Made by a program: the position numbers and the translations under genes. A stretch of DNA of 64,000 nt, taken from contig SMSO01000037.1 of assembly GCA_004764695.1 (NCBI GenBank), forward strand, positions 1,534,247 through 1,598,246, given 5' to 3'. The stretch's first letter is position 1; each line of letters begins with the position of its first letter. Of the stretch, positions 23,974-34,908 are shown piece by piece. The notes under the pieces are model-generated. The model made no database searches, was not told the origin of the DNA, and saw nothing but the letters and a program-made list of their open reading frames with translations. This DNA is from Schizochytrium sp. TIO01 (taxonomy: Eukaryota > Sar > Bigyra > Thraustochytrida > Thraustochytriidae).

Positions 23974-24162
23974 GGCGCCTGCGCGAGTCGAGAAAGACTG
24001 GCGGAGGCGAAGAAGGGGTAAGGAGAGAGGACTAAATGGTCGAGGAGTAATAAAAGAAAGGCAAGCAACAGAAAGAAAACCTTAACAATTGTATTGCTTC
24101 ATACATGTAATATATATTAAACATTATATCGTAAAATGAAATAGAGGTGAGCATTCGAAACT

Positions 24163-24266
24163 TCACTTAATCACTCAATCACTCAATCACTCAATCACTC
24201 AATCACTCAATCACTCAATCACTCAATCACTCAATCGCTCAATCGCTCAATCGCTCAATCACTCAA
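24163..24266. repeat. Tandem octamer array TCACTCAA x13
   Basis: Thirteen head-to-tail eight-base units; the first is TCACTTAA, three near the end are TCGCTCAA, the rest TCACTCAA. The clustering of the TCG variant indicates growth by local duplication. It lies about 190 bases upstream of the uS15m start. Confidence 0.95.
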
Positions 24267-25058
24267 TCATGGATTGAATAAACGATTGAATAAGAGCGAA
24301 TGAATTGCTTAGATTGGGCACAGCAAAATCAAAGCCAAAGCAATGAAGAGCCACAGAAATGCTACGTAGCTGACAATAACCAGCGAAGTGCAACTATGAG
24401 TGAAGTTGTCGCGCATTAATAGAGGCACACCAGTGGCAGTCATTCCACAGAGTTGATTGAGATACTACTAGATTAACAACTATCAAGCCTGTCAGAAAGG
24501 TTAATTTAAAATTCACACCACCCAAGGGCAGCTTTCTTAGCAGTAGTCATAGTACGGGTAGGTTAGAGTAATTTCTATAGCGAGAGTTAAGATTGCTTTT
24601 AGCACCATTGGTTTAGCAATACATAGATAGATCTATTTACTCAGTAGTAAGGCTTATCTACATTGCATTTTTGTCCTAAAATATGCTTCTGCCGTCCTAA
24701 ATGTGATGGTTGAGGAAAAAAAACAAAGATGAGCGAAAGAAACGGGTTCTCGTCGATCACGGTCACAAGAAGATCATGCCAATTTGCAAAGGCATCTCAA
24801 AACCTAGAAAGTGCTTTAAAAACATCACACCAAAAGAAAAGAAGAATAACAACAACAACGACAAACGAATGAAGCAGTGAGTGGCGGCTTATGACTATTA
24901 CATAAGCTATAGGTCTGTATATTATTACTATTTTCAAAAAGGACCGTGCTTAATTATTGTAATAGTCTTAGTCGCGTGAGAAAGGCCTTTAAGTCTCGGC
25001 CACATCGCTACCAATTTGAATAATAGGCCATATAATTCCCGTTCTTTCCTTCATTGAT

Positions 25059-25130
25059 CACTCTCACTACTAGCAGTCAGAGGTAAAAGTTACAAGCTTC
25101 TAAAGAAACTCAAGCCAAATTAATCACTCA
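25059..25130 (-). repeat. Dispersed repeat family, copy F
   Basis: On the minus strand it begins TGAGTGATTAATTTGGCTTG and ends TAGTAGTGAGAGTG, with ACCTCTGACTGC before the end. The gaps relative to copies B and G are small. Confidence 0.7.
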
Positions 25131-25796
25131 TTGCTTCTTGCACCTCTGATGAGACTACTTCTTGATATAATATTTGAGACAAATTCTTTGAAACATACGT
25201 TCAGCTCAGGATTCTTTCATACAATATTGCTTGTTTCATTGGGTATAGGTACGTAAGTGAAATGTTTTGATCTCCTCAAGTAAGGAACTATTGAAATATG
25301 CTTTAAAGATGACATCTAGTTTCCTTCTATCCTTGTGGCATTTGATCTCGCGCACGCCCTAATGTCCAAATCGTTCAACGGGAAGCTGGTTCTTCAGATG
25401 CTTGATGTGATCAGATGTTAATTTCTTCCTGTTAATCTTGACAAATTGTGATGCACAAATTATTAAAACTAGTTAATGTAGAATTGCAATCCGACATCTA
25501 ATTTTTCTAGATTAATTGTGAAACTTTTGTGTAGGTATAGGAATTTATTTCAGCACTGATTTCCCTAGCACCTCGACCGGAATCACGGCACTGCTTGCAT
25601 GATAAATGAACGTAACGAGGTTGTATGCGGGATATTATGAATAATATCTTACTATAATTCCTGGTTAATCTCTACTCTACTCTAGCTAGGAAGGTAGACA
25701 ATTGTAGGGGTTATGCAATATAGAGGAGGCCTTCATTCGTTCAACATTGGTAGATGTGTCAGGGCTTATTGTATGAGGAAATTACGCTCTCACTTC

Positions 25797-28700
25797 TTAG
25801 AAGTGAACAATACCACCATTGTTTGCCAATGCTGTGTTAACACTGTTTCGCTTAGAAAGGTTGTGCCGCACTGCAGCAAGCTGCGCCTCACGGTAGCGAT
25901 CAAGAAGATTGCGGCGAGAAACACCGCGCATCGGGGGTGCATCTGAATTCTTCTGAGATAGACGGGATGACTCGTTACGCAATTCAGACTGGCGCTCAAG
26001 ACCTTCAGCCAAAAATGACTCATCCGTGAATTCTTCATCTCCTGATGGATCATTCACACACATCTCTGCAGAATCTGTAGAAACGGTTCGATTACCAAGC
26101 CAAGTAGCAATAAAAGCAATCATCTGAAAACCGACAGCGAACACGATGACGAGAAGCGCGTAAAGCCAGGCATGGGCTCGCGTCTCTGTATCCGTGCTTC
26201 CAACTGTAACTTCCTGGCCCATCACCGTTCCCTCAAAAGCATAGCGAAAAAAGTTCATGTAGTAAATCCAAATGAACCAAGGAGGGATAAATGCTTCCAC
26301 AAGCCAGTATCCACACAAATTTTGCGCCAAAATATTCACGAAAACAAATACAGAAGAGGCGATCTCCATACCAGGAAACAGGCTTGCGCAAAGAACTGCC
26401 ATACTTGAGCCACATGCACTCATACCTCCAAAGAAGATGGCAAACAAAAAGTATGCTTCGGCATCAATGACAAGTTGAGCTGCAAAGTAGCCCAACGGAA
26501 CAAGAATAAGGCCTTTCAAGAACGCAGCAAAAAGTGTTCGAATATACCACGCAAGGTGATAAGCCCCGGAGCTATAGGAACGAGCTGCGTGCTCTCTAAA
26601 AAACATGCGTTTATCCAGGAAGACTTGTGCCACATAAGGCATTTCTGAAAAGTAAGCCGCCGCGAGAATCTGATAGATTAATGAGGCTCGAACAAACGCA
26701 AGCTGCTGGTCCTCTGCAATGCCTTGTCCACAGTATAAAAGTGATGGGGTACTTGTGTTCACCGTGAAGGAGGGATCATAAAATGCCAAGCTATTATCGT
26801 TTAGCTGACATGCTTCCATTTCATCAAGGCGATCGGATATGATGGTCTTATTTGTGCTAAACGGCGTGTCGACGCTACTATAGAGTGCTCCATAAAAGAG
26901 CATCATGATTGGTCCAATCACCCAGTTACCAAATACGTACGCAGAGTTACGCATGTCGTTTACAATAGCTCTACGTGCGAGAGTACGGACTTGTTTCCAA
27001 AATCCAGTAGCATACTTCTCATTCGCTGTAGACGATGATCCACTTTCTCCATTGGTTGTTGTACCATACGACTCCTCTAGTGGAGGAGGGAGTCCAGCAT
27101 AAATACCTTTTTTAATATTGTAAATTGTTCGGAGGTTCTCCTTACGAATCCGCGAGGTCTGGTATGCATCACAAATCATATCTAGATCCACCTCGATAGG
27201 ACCCCGCAGCGAAGGTTGTTTAGCTACAGGCTCAACTTTGAACATCTCGCTGTCACTAACGGGATTCTTTGTATCATCCATGTGTTCTGAAGACTCCAGT
27301 TTCGAAAGGCCTTCGATTGGTACATCTTCAGGATATTCAGTACCGCCACGGGGAGACTCAATTTCGGATAGTCCAGAGATTGGGACATGCACATCTCCGC
27401 TTCCAAATTGAGATGATGACTGCAGCTTTGAAGATGATTCTTCAACGATGCAAGCCAACCGCGTTTCATCGCTGTCTTCTTCACTTGAGATGATGGGGGT
27501 TTGCCCAGGGGAACTGAATTCTTGGACATTTTTGCCTTGCTGTGTTGAATCCTCTTTGTTATCTTCTTCAGTGCTGCCATCGACAATTTGCGACTTTGGT
27601 TCATTGACTTCCTTTTCAGGCTTTGAAGGGACGTTTTTCGTGAGCGAAGGTCTCGAAAGTAAATGTTTGCCTTGATGATCTAGATCTAGATTTTCATCAT
27701 TAATATAGTTTTCATCCTCATCGATGCGAGTACCTTGTTGAGATTGTTTTTGAGGTGTTGAAACATGGCTAGAGCTATCTTCGAGGTCATCCAGACTGTA
27801 CAAAAGGCTCATAGGCTCCTCAGATACATCATTCATGCTACCGGACTTGATCTTTGCAGTGGTTTTAGCCTGCGCATCCTTGCGACGCTCACGAGCGAGA
27901 GCAATCCGTTCCAACACTCGCCGTTCTTCTTCACTCTCGTCAGGACTTTTCTCTTTCGTCAGATCGACAATAAAGTCTGCCGGATTAACACTGTAGTCTA
28001 CCTCAATACCTAGTGATTCAAAGTACGGGAAGATGCCATCGATAGTGCCAAAGTACATGACAATACCAAGTTTCATAAGCAACAGCTTATCAAAAAGGCG
28101 GAAAATATCTGCACGAGGTTGGTGTATAGTGCAGGCGATTGTGCGGCCATTGTCTGCAAGAGAACGGAGAACCTTTACAAGTCGTAAGGACCCAAACGCA
28201 TCAAGCCCAGATGTAGGCTCATCAAGCATGATCAGGCCAGGTCCAGTCACAAGCTCGATGGCAACAGTGAGACGACGCTTTTGGCCGCCTGATAACCCCC
28301 CAGCACCATCGCCGTCGCCAATTTTAGTATCTGCAACGTGGATCAGATCTAGCTCTTCGAGAGTCTTTTCAACACGCTGATACTTTTCCACTGCCGGGAC
28401 GTTTTCGCCTAAGCGAAGTTCTGTAACAAAGAAAAGGGTTTCGCGAGGCGTGAGCTCAGAGTAGAGCACATCGAACTGCATCACATACGCCGACGCACGC
28501 CTAAACACAGAGGAACGTAATTGCCCATTAATCCTAATATCTCCTGCAATCGTTCCAAACTCCTTCTGGTCCGCAAGCACATCAAGCAGAGTTGATTTAC
28601 CACATCCACTTGGCCCCATGATGGCAGTCATTGTTCCTGGTGCAAAATAGGCATTTACACCTCGAAGGATATGCTTCTCTTCATTCTTACTCACAGGAAC

Positions 28701-28937
28701 TGCGTAGCGCACATCTCGAAATGAGAGTAGGACACGGGGGGGAGGGCGAATACTTGGCACATGACCCCGCTCGAGCACCTTTTCCTGAAATTCCTCGCGC
28801 TGAGCTGCAAAAAAATGCCGAAGTTGCTGGTCACAACAAAGTCTTCTTGATAGCCAGCTAAATAGAATTAATGGCCCTGCCATAATTACCGCCAAGACAA
28901 TGATGACCGCGATTGTGTAGCCATCAAAAGAACTCAT
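25797..28937 (-). CDS. ABCG (White/WBC)-type half ABC transporter
   Basis: 1046 residues; an ATP-driven membrane exporter half, expected to dimerise. Order is ATPase then membrane domain, as in ABCG. Residues about 8-30 form an extra N-terminal membrane segment. The nucleotide-binding domain shows Walker A GPSGCGKST (108-116), signature LSGGQKRR (215-222), Walker B LIMLDE (235-240) and switch histidine H272 (TIHQPR). The membrane domain (about 645-960) begins FWKQVRTLARRAIVNDMRN and has about six hydrophobic segments with the NILAQNLCGYW and FRYAFEG stretches typical of ABCG. Between them sits an unusually long acidic, Ser-rich linker (about 330-640) with an internal near-duplication, VPISGLSEIES and VPIEGLSKLES. 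The substrate cannot be told. No intron. Confidence 0.95.
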   Translation of the reverse strand: MSSFDGYTIAVIIVLAVIMAGPLILFSWLSRRLCCDQQLRHFFAAQREEFQEKVLERGHVPSIRPPPRVLLSFRDVRYAVPVSKNEEKHILRGVNAYFAPGTMTAIMGPSGCGKSTLLDVLADQKEFGTIAGDIRINGQLRSSVFRRASAYVMQFDVLYSELTPRETLFFVTELRLGENVPAVEKYQRVEKTLEELDLIHVADTKIGDGDGAGGLSGGQKRRLTVAIELVTGPGLIMLDEPTSGLDAFGSLRLVKVLRSLADNGRTIACTIHQPRADIFRLFDKLLLMKLGIVMYFGTIDGIFPYFESLGIEVDYSVNPADFIVDLTKEKSPDESEEERRVLERIALARERRKDAQAKTTAKIKSGSMNDVSEEPMSLLYSLDDLEDSSSHVSTPQKQSQQGTRIDEDENYINDENLDLDHQGKHLLSRPSLTKNVPSKPEKEVNEPKSQIVDGSTEEDNKEDSTQQGKNVQEFSSPGQTPIISSEEDSDETRLACIVEESSSKLQSSSQFGSGDVHVPISGLSEIESPRGGTEYPEDVPIEGLSKLESSEHMDDTKNPVSDSEMFKVEPVAKQPSLRGPIEVDLDMICDAYQTSRIRKENLRTIYNIKKGIYAGLPPPLEESYGTTTNGESGSSSTANEKYATGFWKQVRTLARRAIVNDMRNSAYVFGNWVIGPIMMLFYGALYSSVDTPFSTNKTIISDRLDEMEACQLNDNSLAFYDPSFTVNTSTPSLLYCGQGIAEDQQLAFVRASLIYQILAAAYFSEMPYVAQVFLDKRMFFREHAARSYSSGAYHLAWYIRTLFAAFLKGLILVPLGYFAAQLVIDAEAYFLFAIFFGGMSACGSSMAVLCASLFPGMEIASSVFVFVNILAQNLCGYWLVEAFIPPWFIWIYYMNFFRYAFEGTVMGQEVTVGSTDTETRAHAWLYALLVIVFAVGFQMIAFIATWLGNRTVSTDSAEMCVNDPSGDEEFTDESFLAEGLERQSELRNESSRLSQKNSDAPPMRGVSRRNLLDRYREAQLAAVRHNLSKRNSVNTALANNGGIVHF

Positions 28938-31900
28938 GGTGGCTATGGGCCTATGATTACTAGCTGAGTGGGGCTATTATATGAGAATCTATTTTACGAA
29001 GGAGTCAAACGCAGGCGAAATTGGTGCCGATATGACAAAAACAGTATGAGAAATAGGTCTGTTTTGATGCAGAGTGAGGAACAATCCGCCCTGGCAAGTA
29101 CTACAACTAATGATACGTGAACTGCTCTTGCGTATGACAGAGAGTGACAACCAAGAATAGAGAAGGAATAAACTTGATAAGGCAGAAGGAGTAAACAGGA
29201 ATCCGTACTGGGTTTGGCCCTGGCCGAAAATCAAGGACCCTTCTTGCTAAGGCTTCAAGGATGCCTTTCGTTTTTCTATTCGCCTCTCGAGACACAGATG
29301 GATGATTTCGAGTCGGTACTAGGTGCCGCAGTGCCCTTCATGCCATAGAAAGAAACTCCAGTTGAGGGGGGATAAGGGTCTGTGTTGTGAATGGCTTGAT
29401 GAACCTCAAAAAGGCATGTTTCAATCTGAGTCAGCGACAAGTCTTCTGTCACTAGGAGTATTACTATTTAAAAAAATAGTACTGTTTTTTCTTTCTATAT
29501 TTTGGCCCTAGCTGGCTAGGTGAATAGAAATACTTTCAATCGGTTTTTTCAATACATGAGTGCTAATAAGAGGTCAGCATATTATCTGTTTTCTCAGTCG
29601 CGATTTCCGAAGTTCCTTCTTAACAGGACATATCGATTTCAATCACCTATTACCTAGTGATCGACTTAGTACTATTCGTTCTGGACTAATAGTACTTACG
29701 TACCTATCTACCTAAGTTCTATCTGAATTATTTCTAGCTACTATATATTTTCTTTGATCATTTATATTCATTGTAGTATGATTATTATTATTAAATTCAA
29801 TTAAAGAATAGAAGTATAACTATTTTTAAAAAAACATATCATAAGATCATATATATTGTTTTAAAAGGAAAACAAGAATAGAGATAGAAAAAATAATAAG
29901 GATAAGGATAAGGATAAACATCATTTTATGGATAGTACCAATTAAAGGTAAAAATAGAACCGAATAGACAACTTGCTCTACTCACTTTTGATATATTTCC
30001 ACAAAGTGTTAAGAGAAAAAAGAAAAGAACTAGTATTACTAATATACCTAAAGATAACTACTCCAAGGTTTTAAACGCTCCACTGTAGAATTTGTTTCTA
30101 TGCTGCCATTGGTTATAACGTCACTGACGATGACACTTTATGCACTGAGCTCCGGTGGCATGTGGAGAGAGACCGAGAATAATAAAAGATCACGTAGATA
30201 GAATGTTAGATGTCGGCTGTCAAAGTAGTTGAATGTTGCCAAGGCAAAGGTATTTTATTTTCCTTGCAGAATTGTAATGGGTAGAAATCCTAGTTGCTGA
30301 GCCCAGTACATACATATATTCGTTTCCTTTTTTGCCTTTCTTTTTTATACATGTAAACATAACGAGCACTCCCTCAATAAACCTACGCAGCTTTAAGTCA
30401 TCCCATAAACAAAGTGTCATCTAAACTTTAAAAAACACAGTAGCATGATTTCTGCAACATGAATACTTTCGTGTGCACGCACATTTGCGATATTTAAGCA
30501 CTTCAGCGACTCACAAGTGCCGAGGTATACATTCTATATTAACCTACTCTATGGATTGAATTAAATTGAATTGTATTGCATTTAATTTAATTTCAATAAA
30601 TTAAATTAAAAGCTTGGAAGGAGAAAACAAAACAAATAAAATGAAGATAACAATCATTCATCACTTTTTGCCAAAGAAACCCAATTGTAGCTTGCGAACC
30701 TTGCGCGCAAAGAAGATGGGTCTCCAACTAGAGTAAAGGTTTTCAAATACTATTTTCTCTCTCCATTATAAAAATAAAAAATAAAAACCAAAACGAAACG
30801 AAACGGCACTAAAGAGGTGGGAAGCGGTGCGATTTTGAGTTGCACCATCGTTTCTGAGGTACTCGATATTTTACCTAAATGATACACGCTAGACGGAGCA
30901 ACCATTGCAAGTCGTCCTTACCATTCTAGTTTCTTGTAGAAGGAATAGGCATGTTTTTCTAGGTTCAAACTTACCAGAAAAAGCAATTGCCTGAAGAAAG
31001 GATATCACACCAACATGCACATACAGAGAGTGGAGTACTGTTTGCAACATTGTTGAAGGCAAATTAGAAAAGAATACAAGGTTTTGGGATTGCTTGGTAC
31101 CCATCCAAACGAGCGAATTGTTACTGGTTCTCTTTTTAAAATGCTCACATTTTTTTTTCTAAAGTAGGGGATTTCAAATGGTCTTTGCAAACAAATATGA
31201 TGCAAGGAAACATTTCAAAATAACATTTACCGAGTAACGATGAATAGAAAGATACAATAAAGTGGCTCATCAAAACAGCAAACCTCCTTGCTTTTAGATT
31301 TTTGTATATTTGTATAATATTGATTTATTTATGGTGTCTCTTGGTCGACAACACGCTACGTGGAGGAGAGCAAAACTGATAGACCCTTCGAAAATCCATG
31401 TTGCATGTTGCATGTTACATATATCATGAATCGGTTTATATTGATTAAGGTGCATGTTCAACATATGATATTTTGAAAGAGAGAAGGATGGTAGTTGTAG
31501 TTCATGCAAGCGCGTGTCTTTGCGTTTTTGCTCTTTTTTTTGAAGCCGAAGAATATGACAAGTGCCTCTGGTTAGTTAGTCAGAAAGTCAAAGGGGCTAA
31601 ACGAAACCCTGATCCCAATTCGAAAAAGTAAAAGAATCACTATTCAAATGCTTTCAAATTTGACACCTCACTCCAAATACCAGCACAAATTTAAAGTTTC
31701 CACCAAAGAATGAAGCAACGTTCAAACGAAAGAGTTGAAGATTGCATTTTGCAAGGATTCTTCAAAATATGAATCACGCCTGAATCTATTATCTTTTATT
31801 TCATTTTTTTAAAGTGGAAAGAAACTCAAGATTTTGTTTTAAAAAAAAATAAAACCAGAAAACACTAAATCGTATTATAGGTTACTGACTAAACCATTGA

Positions 31901-33162
31901 TAGAAAATTTAATAAATAAATATAATTTTAAAAAAAATTAAAGGCCTATATAATGGCCTTTACTTACTAGACCATCCAGGAAATGACCCGATCATGGTAA
32001 TCTAGGTCCGAGAACAGGAAGTGCAAGCTTTTTCAATTATATAAATGGGTATGTCGTGGTGTGTCATACGTAGTTACCCGAACTCAAAACGTTCAGGCAA
32101 TATGGTACTTCTCTATCCTTATGCTCTACTCTGCAATGCTTTTAGCTTTGTTTTTCAAAAAATAGATGGTTGAATTAAAAAAGTAAAATATAGCCTATAA
32201 ATCATCCCTTGGGGTACACCTCAGAAGAATATCAGCCTGATCTCTTTCGACCGTGTGCTGAACCACTGGTTTGGATCTGCGCAAATCGATTGGGCTACAT
32301 TTGAAAAAAGAAAGCTATACAAATGTACGGTTGAAAGGAAAATGCTGTTGGGATACTAGCTGTCTGTGACTGACTAAGTCTATCATACAACTCCGCTCTC
32401 AAACAGTCCTGTTGATTTTTTAACTTGAGTAGAAACACAAGAAACGCAAGCCAAAACAGACACTTATCCAACTTAGCCTACTTAAATATTGTACCAGGCT
32501 TTAGGTTGATGTACCATGACAATATATTGCCTTTTTAAAATTTTCGAAATCGAAATGCTGTCATTCTAGATCCGTGATGGTGAATACTTGCAGCACCCTA
32601 AAATGAAAGGTACAGCGCCACACAATTTGGCCATGTGTTCTCTTCGTTTTATTATTGATTGTCCCTTTTATGTACCGTGTGTTCTCTTAGTTGTATTATT
32701 GATTATCTCTTTAAAATAAAATATATTTGCGTGGACATTTGGCAAAAGCTCTAGGTACCTATTCGATTGTGCCCAATTGTTAGGTTTGCTGCATCCCTGG
32801 ATGGATAGCTAGATAGGTATAATGCATTAGTGCTTTCCAACTTTCTTTTCCTTTTTTAAAAAAAGTTCTTGTGTTATGACTCGAAGTAATTGTTTAGAAT
32901 TGAGGATATAGGCAGTTGCTTCAAACTAGTGAGAGTGACTTTAACACACAGAACAAATACTAAGACCTTGCCCTGCTTAGGACTAGTTGAAGCTAGGCAA
33001 ACAACTTAAACAGCTTTTTTCTTGCACATGAGCCAGTAACCTTGCTTTGCGCGATCGCTTAAGACGACCCTGCGCAGGACTGATTGTCCCATCGTTCAGG
33101 TATACAACAATACCTTAAGGAATACATATTCTCCCTATGTGCAAAGAAACAACTATCTTGTG
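28938..33162. other. Long divergent spacer, no gene seen
   Basis: 4.2 kb between the divergent ABCG and USP genes. It is very AT-rich at 29750-30000 and 30540-30620, with a GGATAA triplication near 29898 and A/T palindromic sequence near 30570-30610. A stretch near 32385-32460 may be a badly decayed member of the dispersed family, minus strand. Small open frames (for example 29323-29511, which has two CxxC-like pairs) are too short and unsupported. Confidence 0.55.
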
Positions 33163-34908
33163 ATGAAGCGTGTGCATGAGGAAATAGACGGCGAAACAGT
33201 ATATCCTCAAAGTCGTCTTAAACGCGAGAAGCAGCAGAAGACCAGAGAAGGCTTGGAAGAGGGACCCAAAGCAAGCTCTTGGACTGTAAGGAAAGCAATT
33301 GGAAAACTGCACTATTTGCTTTCTCGAAATCTCGCAAACATTAAGCACGCCTTCGCGGAGGGTACCCCGAGAGCGCTCTTATTTACAAAGGACGAGAAAC
33401 AATTCCAACCTAAATATGTTCCTGCCTTTTCAATAACAGGGGGGCTTGGACTACCCCGTGGTAACCAACGTATGACTTTGTCGAAGGCTCTTGGACAACC
33501 CAAATCCGTGCAAAGTACCGCCTTGAAGCGGCGAAACCTGGATAAAAATGAGGAGGATTCCCTACTCTTATTCTCCACACCACAGCGTCCACATTCATTG
33601 GGACCTCCATACGAGAAAGATCAGGCTGCATTGGACAGCATGCTATGTAAACAAGTTCCTTTCGAATCTTCAAATCCTTCAGTTCAGCCTCTACCTAGTC
33701 TTTCTCAGTTAAACTGCCCATGTCGCAAAACACGACCCCTAGAGGCATCGAAACAAACCAAAGTCGAGAACCAAAATGAATATAGTTCTAGAGTCACTCA
33801 GTCCACCCGAAATCATCCCTATTTGTCCTGGCATTCAGGTCTTCGACCTGGAACTTTTTCTTCTCGAAGATCTGGGAAAACAAATCATGAGGTTCCATGC
33901 CTTTCATTGAGTAAAAATACGAAACACCGGGAAACATATCAACCAATAGGATTCCACAATCCAGGGAACCTGTGCTTTATGAATGCTGTTTTGCAAAGCC
34001 TTATTCACTGCAAATCATTTACCACAGCAATCCACTTGGATCTCCCGCTCGTTTTTGACTCTGATTCTGTAGGCCACGAGACGAGGAAGAGTACTACATG
34101 TGCCGATGAAAATTGTGAGCTTTGTGTAATTGCAGATTTTATTCTGCAAATAGAGAGTAGTCAGACAGCAACAAATTCCATTCGTCCTCCACTACAACTC
34201 TTGCGCTGTATGGGCCCTGACTTCATTCATTTGAATAAAGGTCCACAACAACAAGATGCTCATGAGTTTCTACAAAAATTTATCAGGGCTCTTCTGGGCG
34301 CTCGCCATAAACATCGTCTTGCACAACCAGAACCTAATCCAAACAGTGCCAAGGGCTTAGAAATTCTGTTTGACATGGGCTTGGGAAGCTCAATTAAATG
34401 CTTGAGGTGCAAATTTTCATCGAAACGTGTAGAGCCTGTTCTGGATATAAGCTTGCCATTATGTAGAGATGCAGAACATCCAGGCTCGCCGCTCATAATT
34501 TCTGAGGTAATTGAAAGTTTAGAAAAAGGAGAAATACTCGAGAATACAAATGCATATGCATGCAACACATGCCACACTAAAGTTCGAGCTTGTCGGAAAA
34601 GTCAAATTGTATTTATACCAATTATCCTAGTTATCCATCTTAAACGTTTCACCAATGTCGGGACTAAGGATGATACCAAAATACAACTTGAAAAAGACCT
34701 GACTCTGAAAAGTGATAAACGTTTTTCTCTTCGATCGCTAATTATTCATCACGGTGCAACCTGTCGCTCTGGGCACTACGTTGCCTTTGTAAAAAGTGCT
34801 GAAGATGATGCAAAGTGGTTTCTTATGAATGACTCAAAGGTCTCAGCAATGACATGGGACGACGTAATACACCAAGAGCCCTACATTCTCGTTTACGAGC
34901 GAACTTAG
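33163..34908 (+). CDS. Ubiquitin-specific protease (USP, peptidase C19)
   Basis: 581 residues; removes ubiquitin from proteins. The N-terminal 255 residues are basic, low in structure and unrecognised. The catalytic domain runs from about 260 to the end, an unusually compact USP core. The Cys box is GFHNPGNLCFMNAVLQSL with nucleophile C271; QQDAHEFLQKF follows; zinc-finger cysteine pairs are CLRC (413/416) and CNTC (467/470); the His box is RSGHYVAFVK with H538; N556/D557 in MNDSKV complete the site. All catalytic residues are present, so activity is expected. The arrangement is closest to the USP36/USP42 type, by eye. The start is the first in-frame ATG; an upstream GTG codon only extends the frame. 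Third positions are more AT-rich than in SOD or thiolase, suggesting lower expression. Confidence 0.93.
   Translation: MKRVHEEIDGETVYPQSRLKREKQQKTREGLEEGPKASSWTVRKAIGKLHYLLSRNLANIKHAFAEGTPRALLFTKDEKQFQPKYVPAFSITGGLGLPRGNQRMTLSKALGQPKSVQSTALKRRNLDKNEEDSLLLFSTPQRPHSLGPPYEKDQAALDSMLCKQVPFESSNPSVQPLPSLSQLNCPCRKTRPLEASKQTKVENQNEYSSRVTQSTRNHPYLSWHSGLRPGTFSSRRSGKTNHEVPCLSLSKNTKHRETYQPIGFHNPGNLCFMNAVLQSLIHCKSFTTAIHLDLPLVFDSDSVGHETRKSTTCADENCELCVIADFILQIESSQTATNSIRPPLQLLRCMGPDFIHLNKGPQQQDAHEFLQKFIRALLGARHKHRLAQPEPNPNSAKGLEILFDMGLGSSIKCLRCKFSSKRVEPVLDISLPLCRDAEHPGSPLIISEVIESLEKGEILENTNAYACNTCHTKVRACRKSQIVFIPIILVIHLKRFTNVGTKDDTKIQLEKDLTLKSDKRFSLRSLIIHHGATCRSGHYVAFVKSAEDDAKWFLMNDSKVSAMTWDDVIHQEPYILVYERT

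Larger units (their letters stand above)
23974..25796. other. Intergenic with octamer array and repeat copy
   Basis: Upstream of uS15m and downstream of the ABCG gene. Holds an eight-base tandem array (24163-24266) and dispersed-repeat copy F (25059-25130). GC-rich open frames at 23816-24085 are shadows of the uS15m first exon and its promoter. No gene seen. Confidence 0.6.

Noticed and set aside
24163-24266. CRISPR-like regular repeat array
   Set aside because: Units of eight bases with no spacers, in a eukaryotic genome; a simple tandem repeat.
29323-29511. Small frame with CPSC and CC pairs, like a zinc finger
   Set aside because: Only 62 codons, hydrophobic second half, no recognisable fold or neighbouring support.
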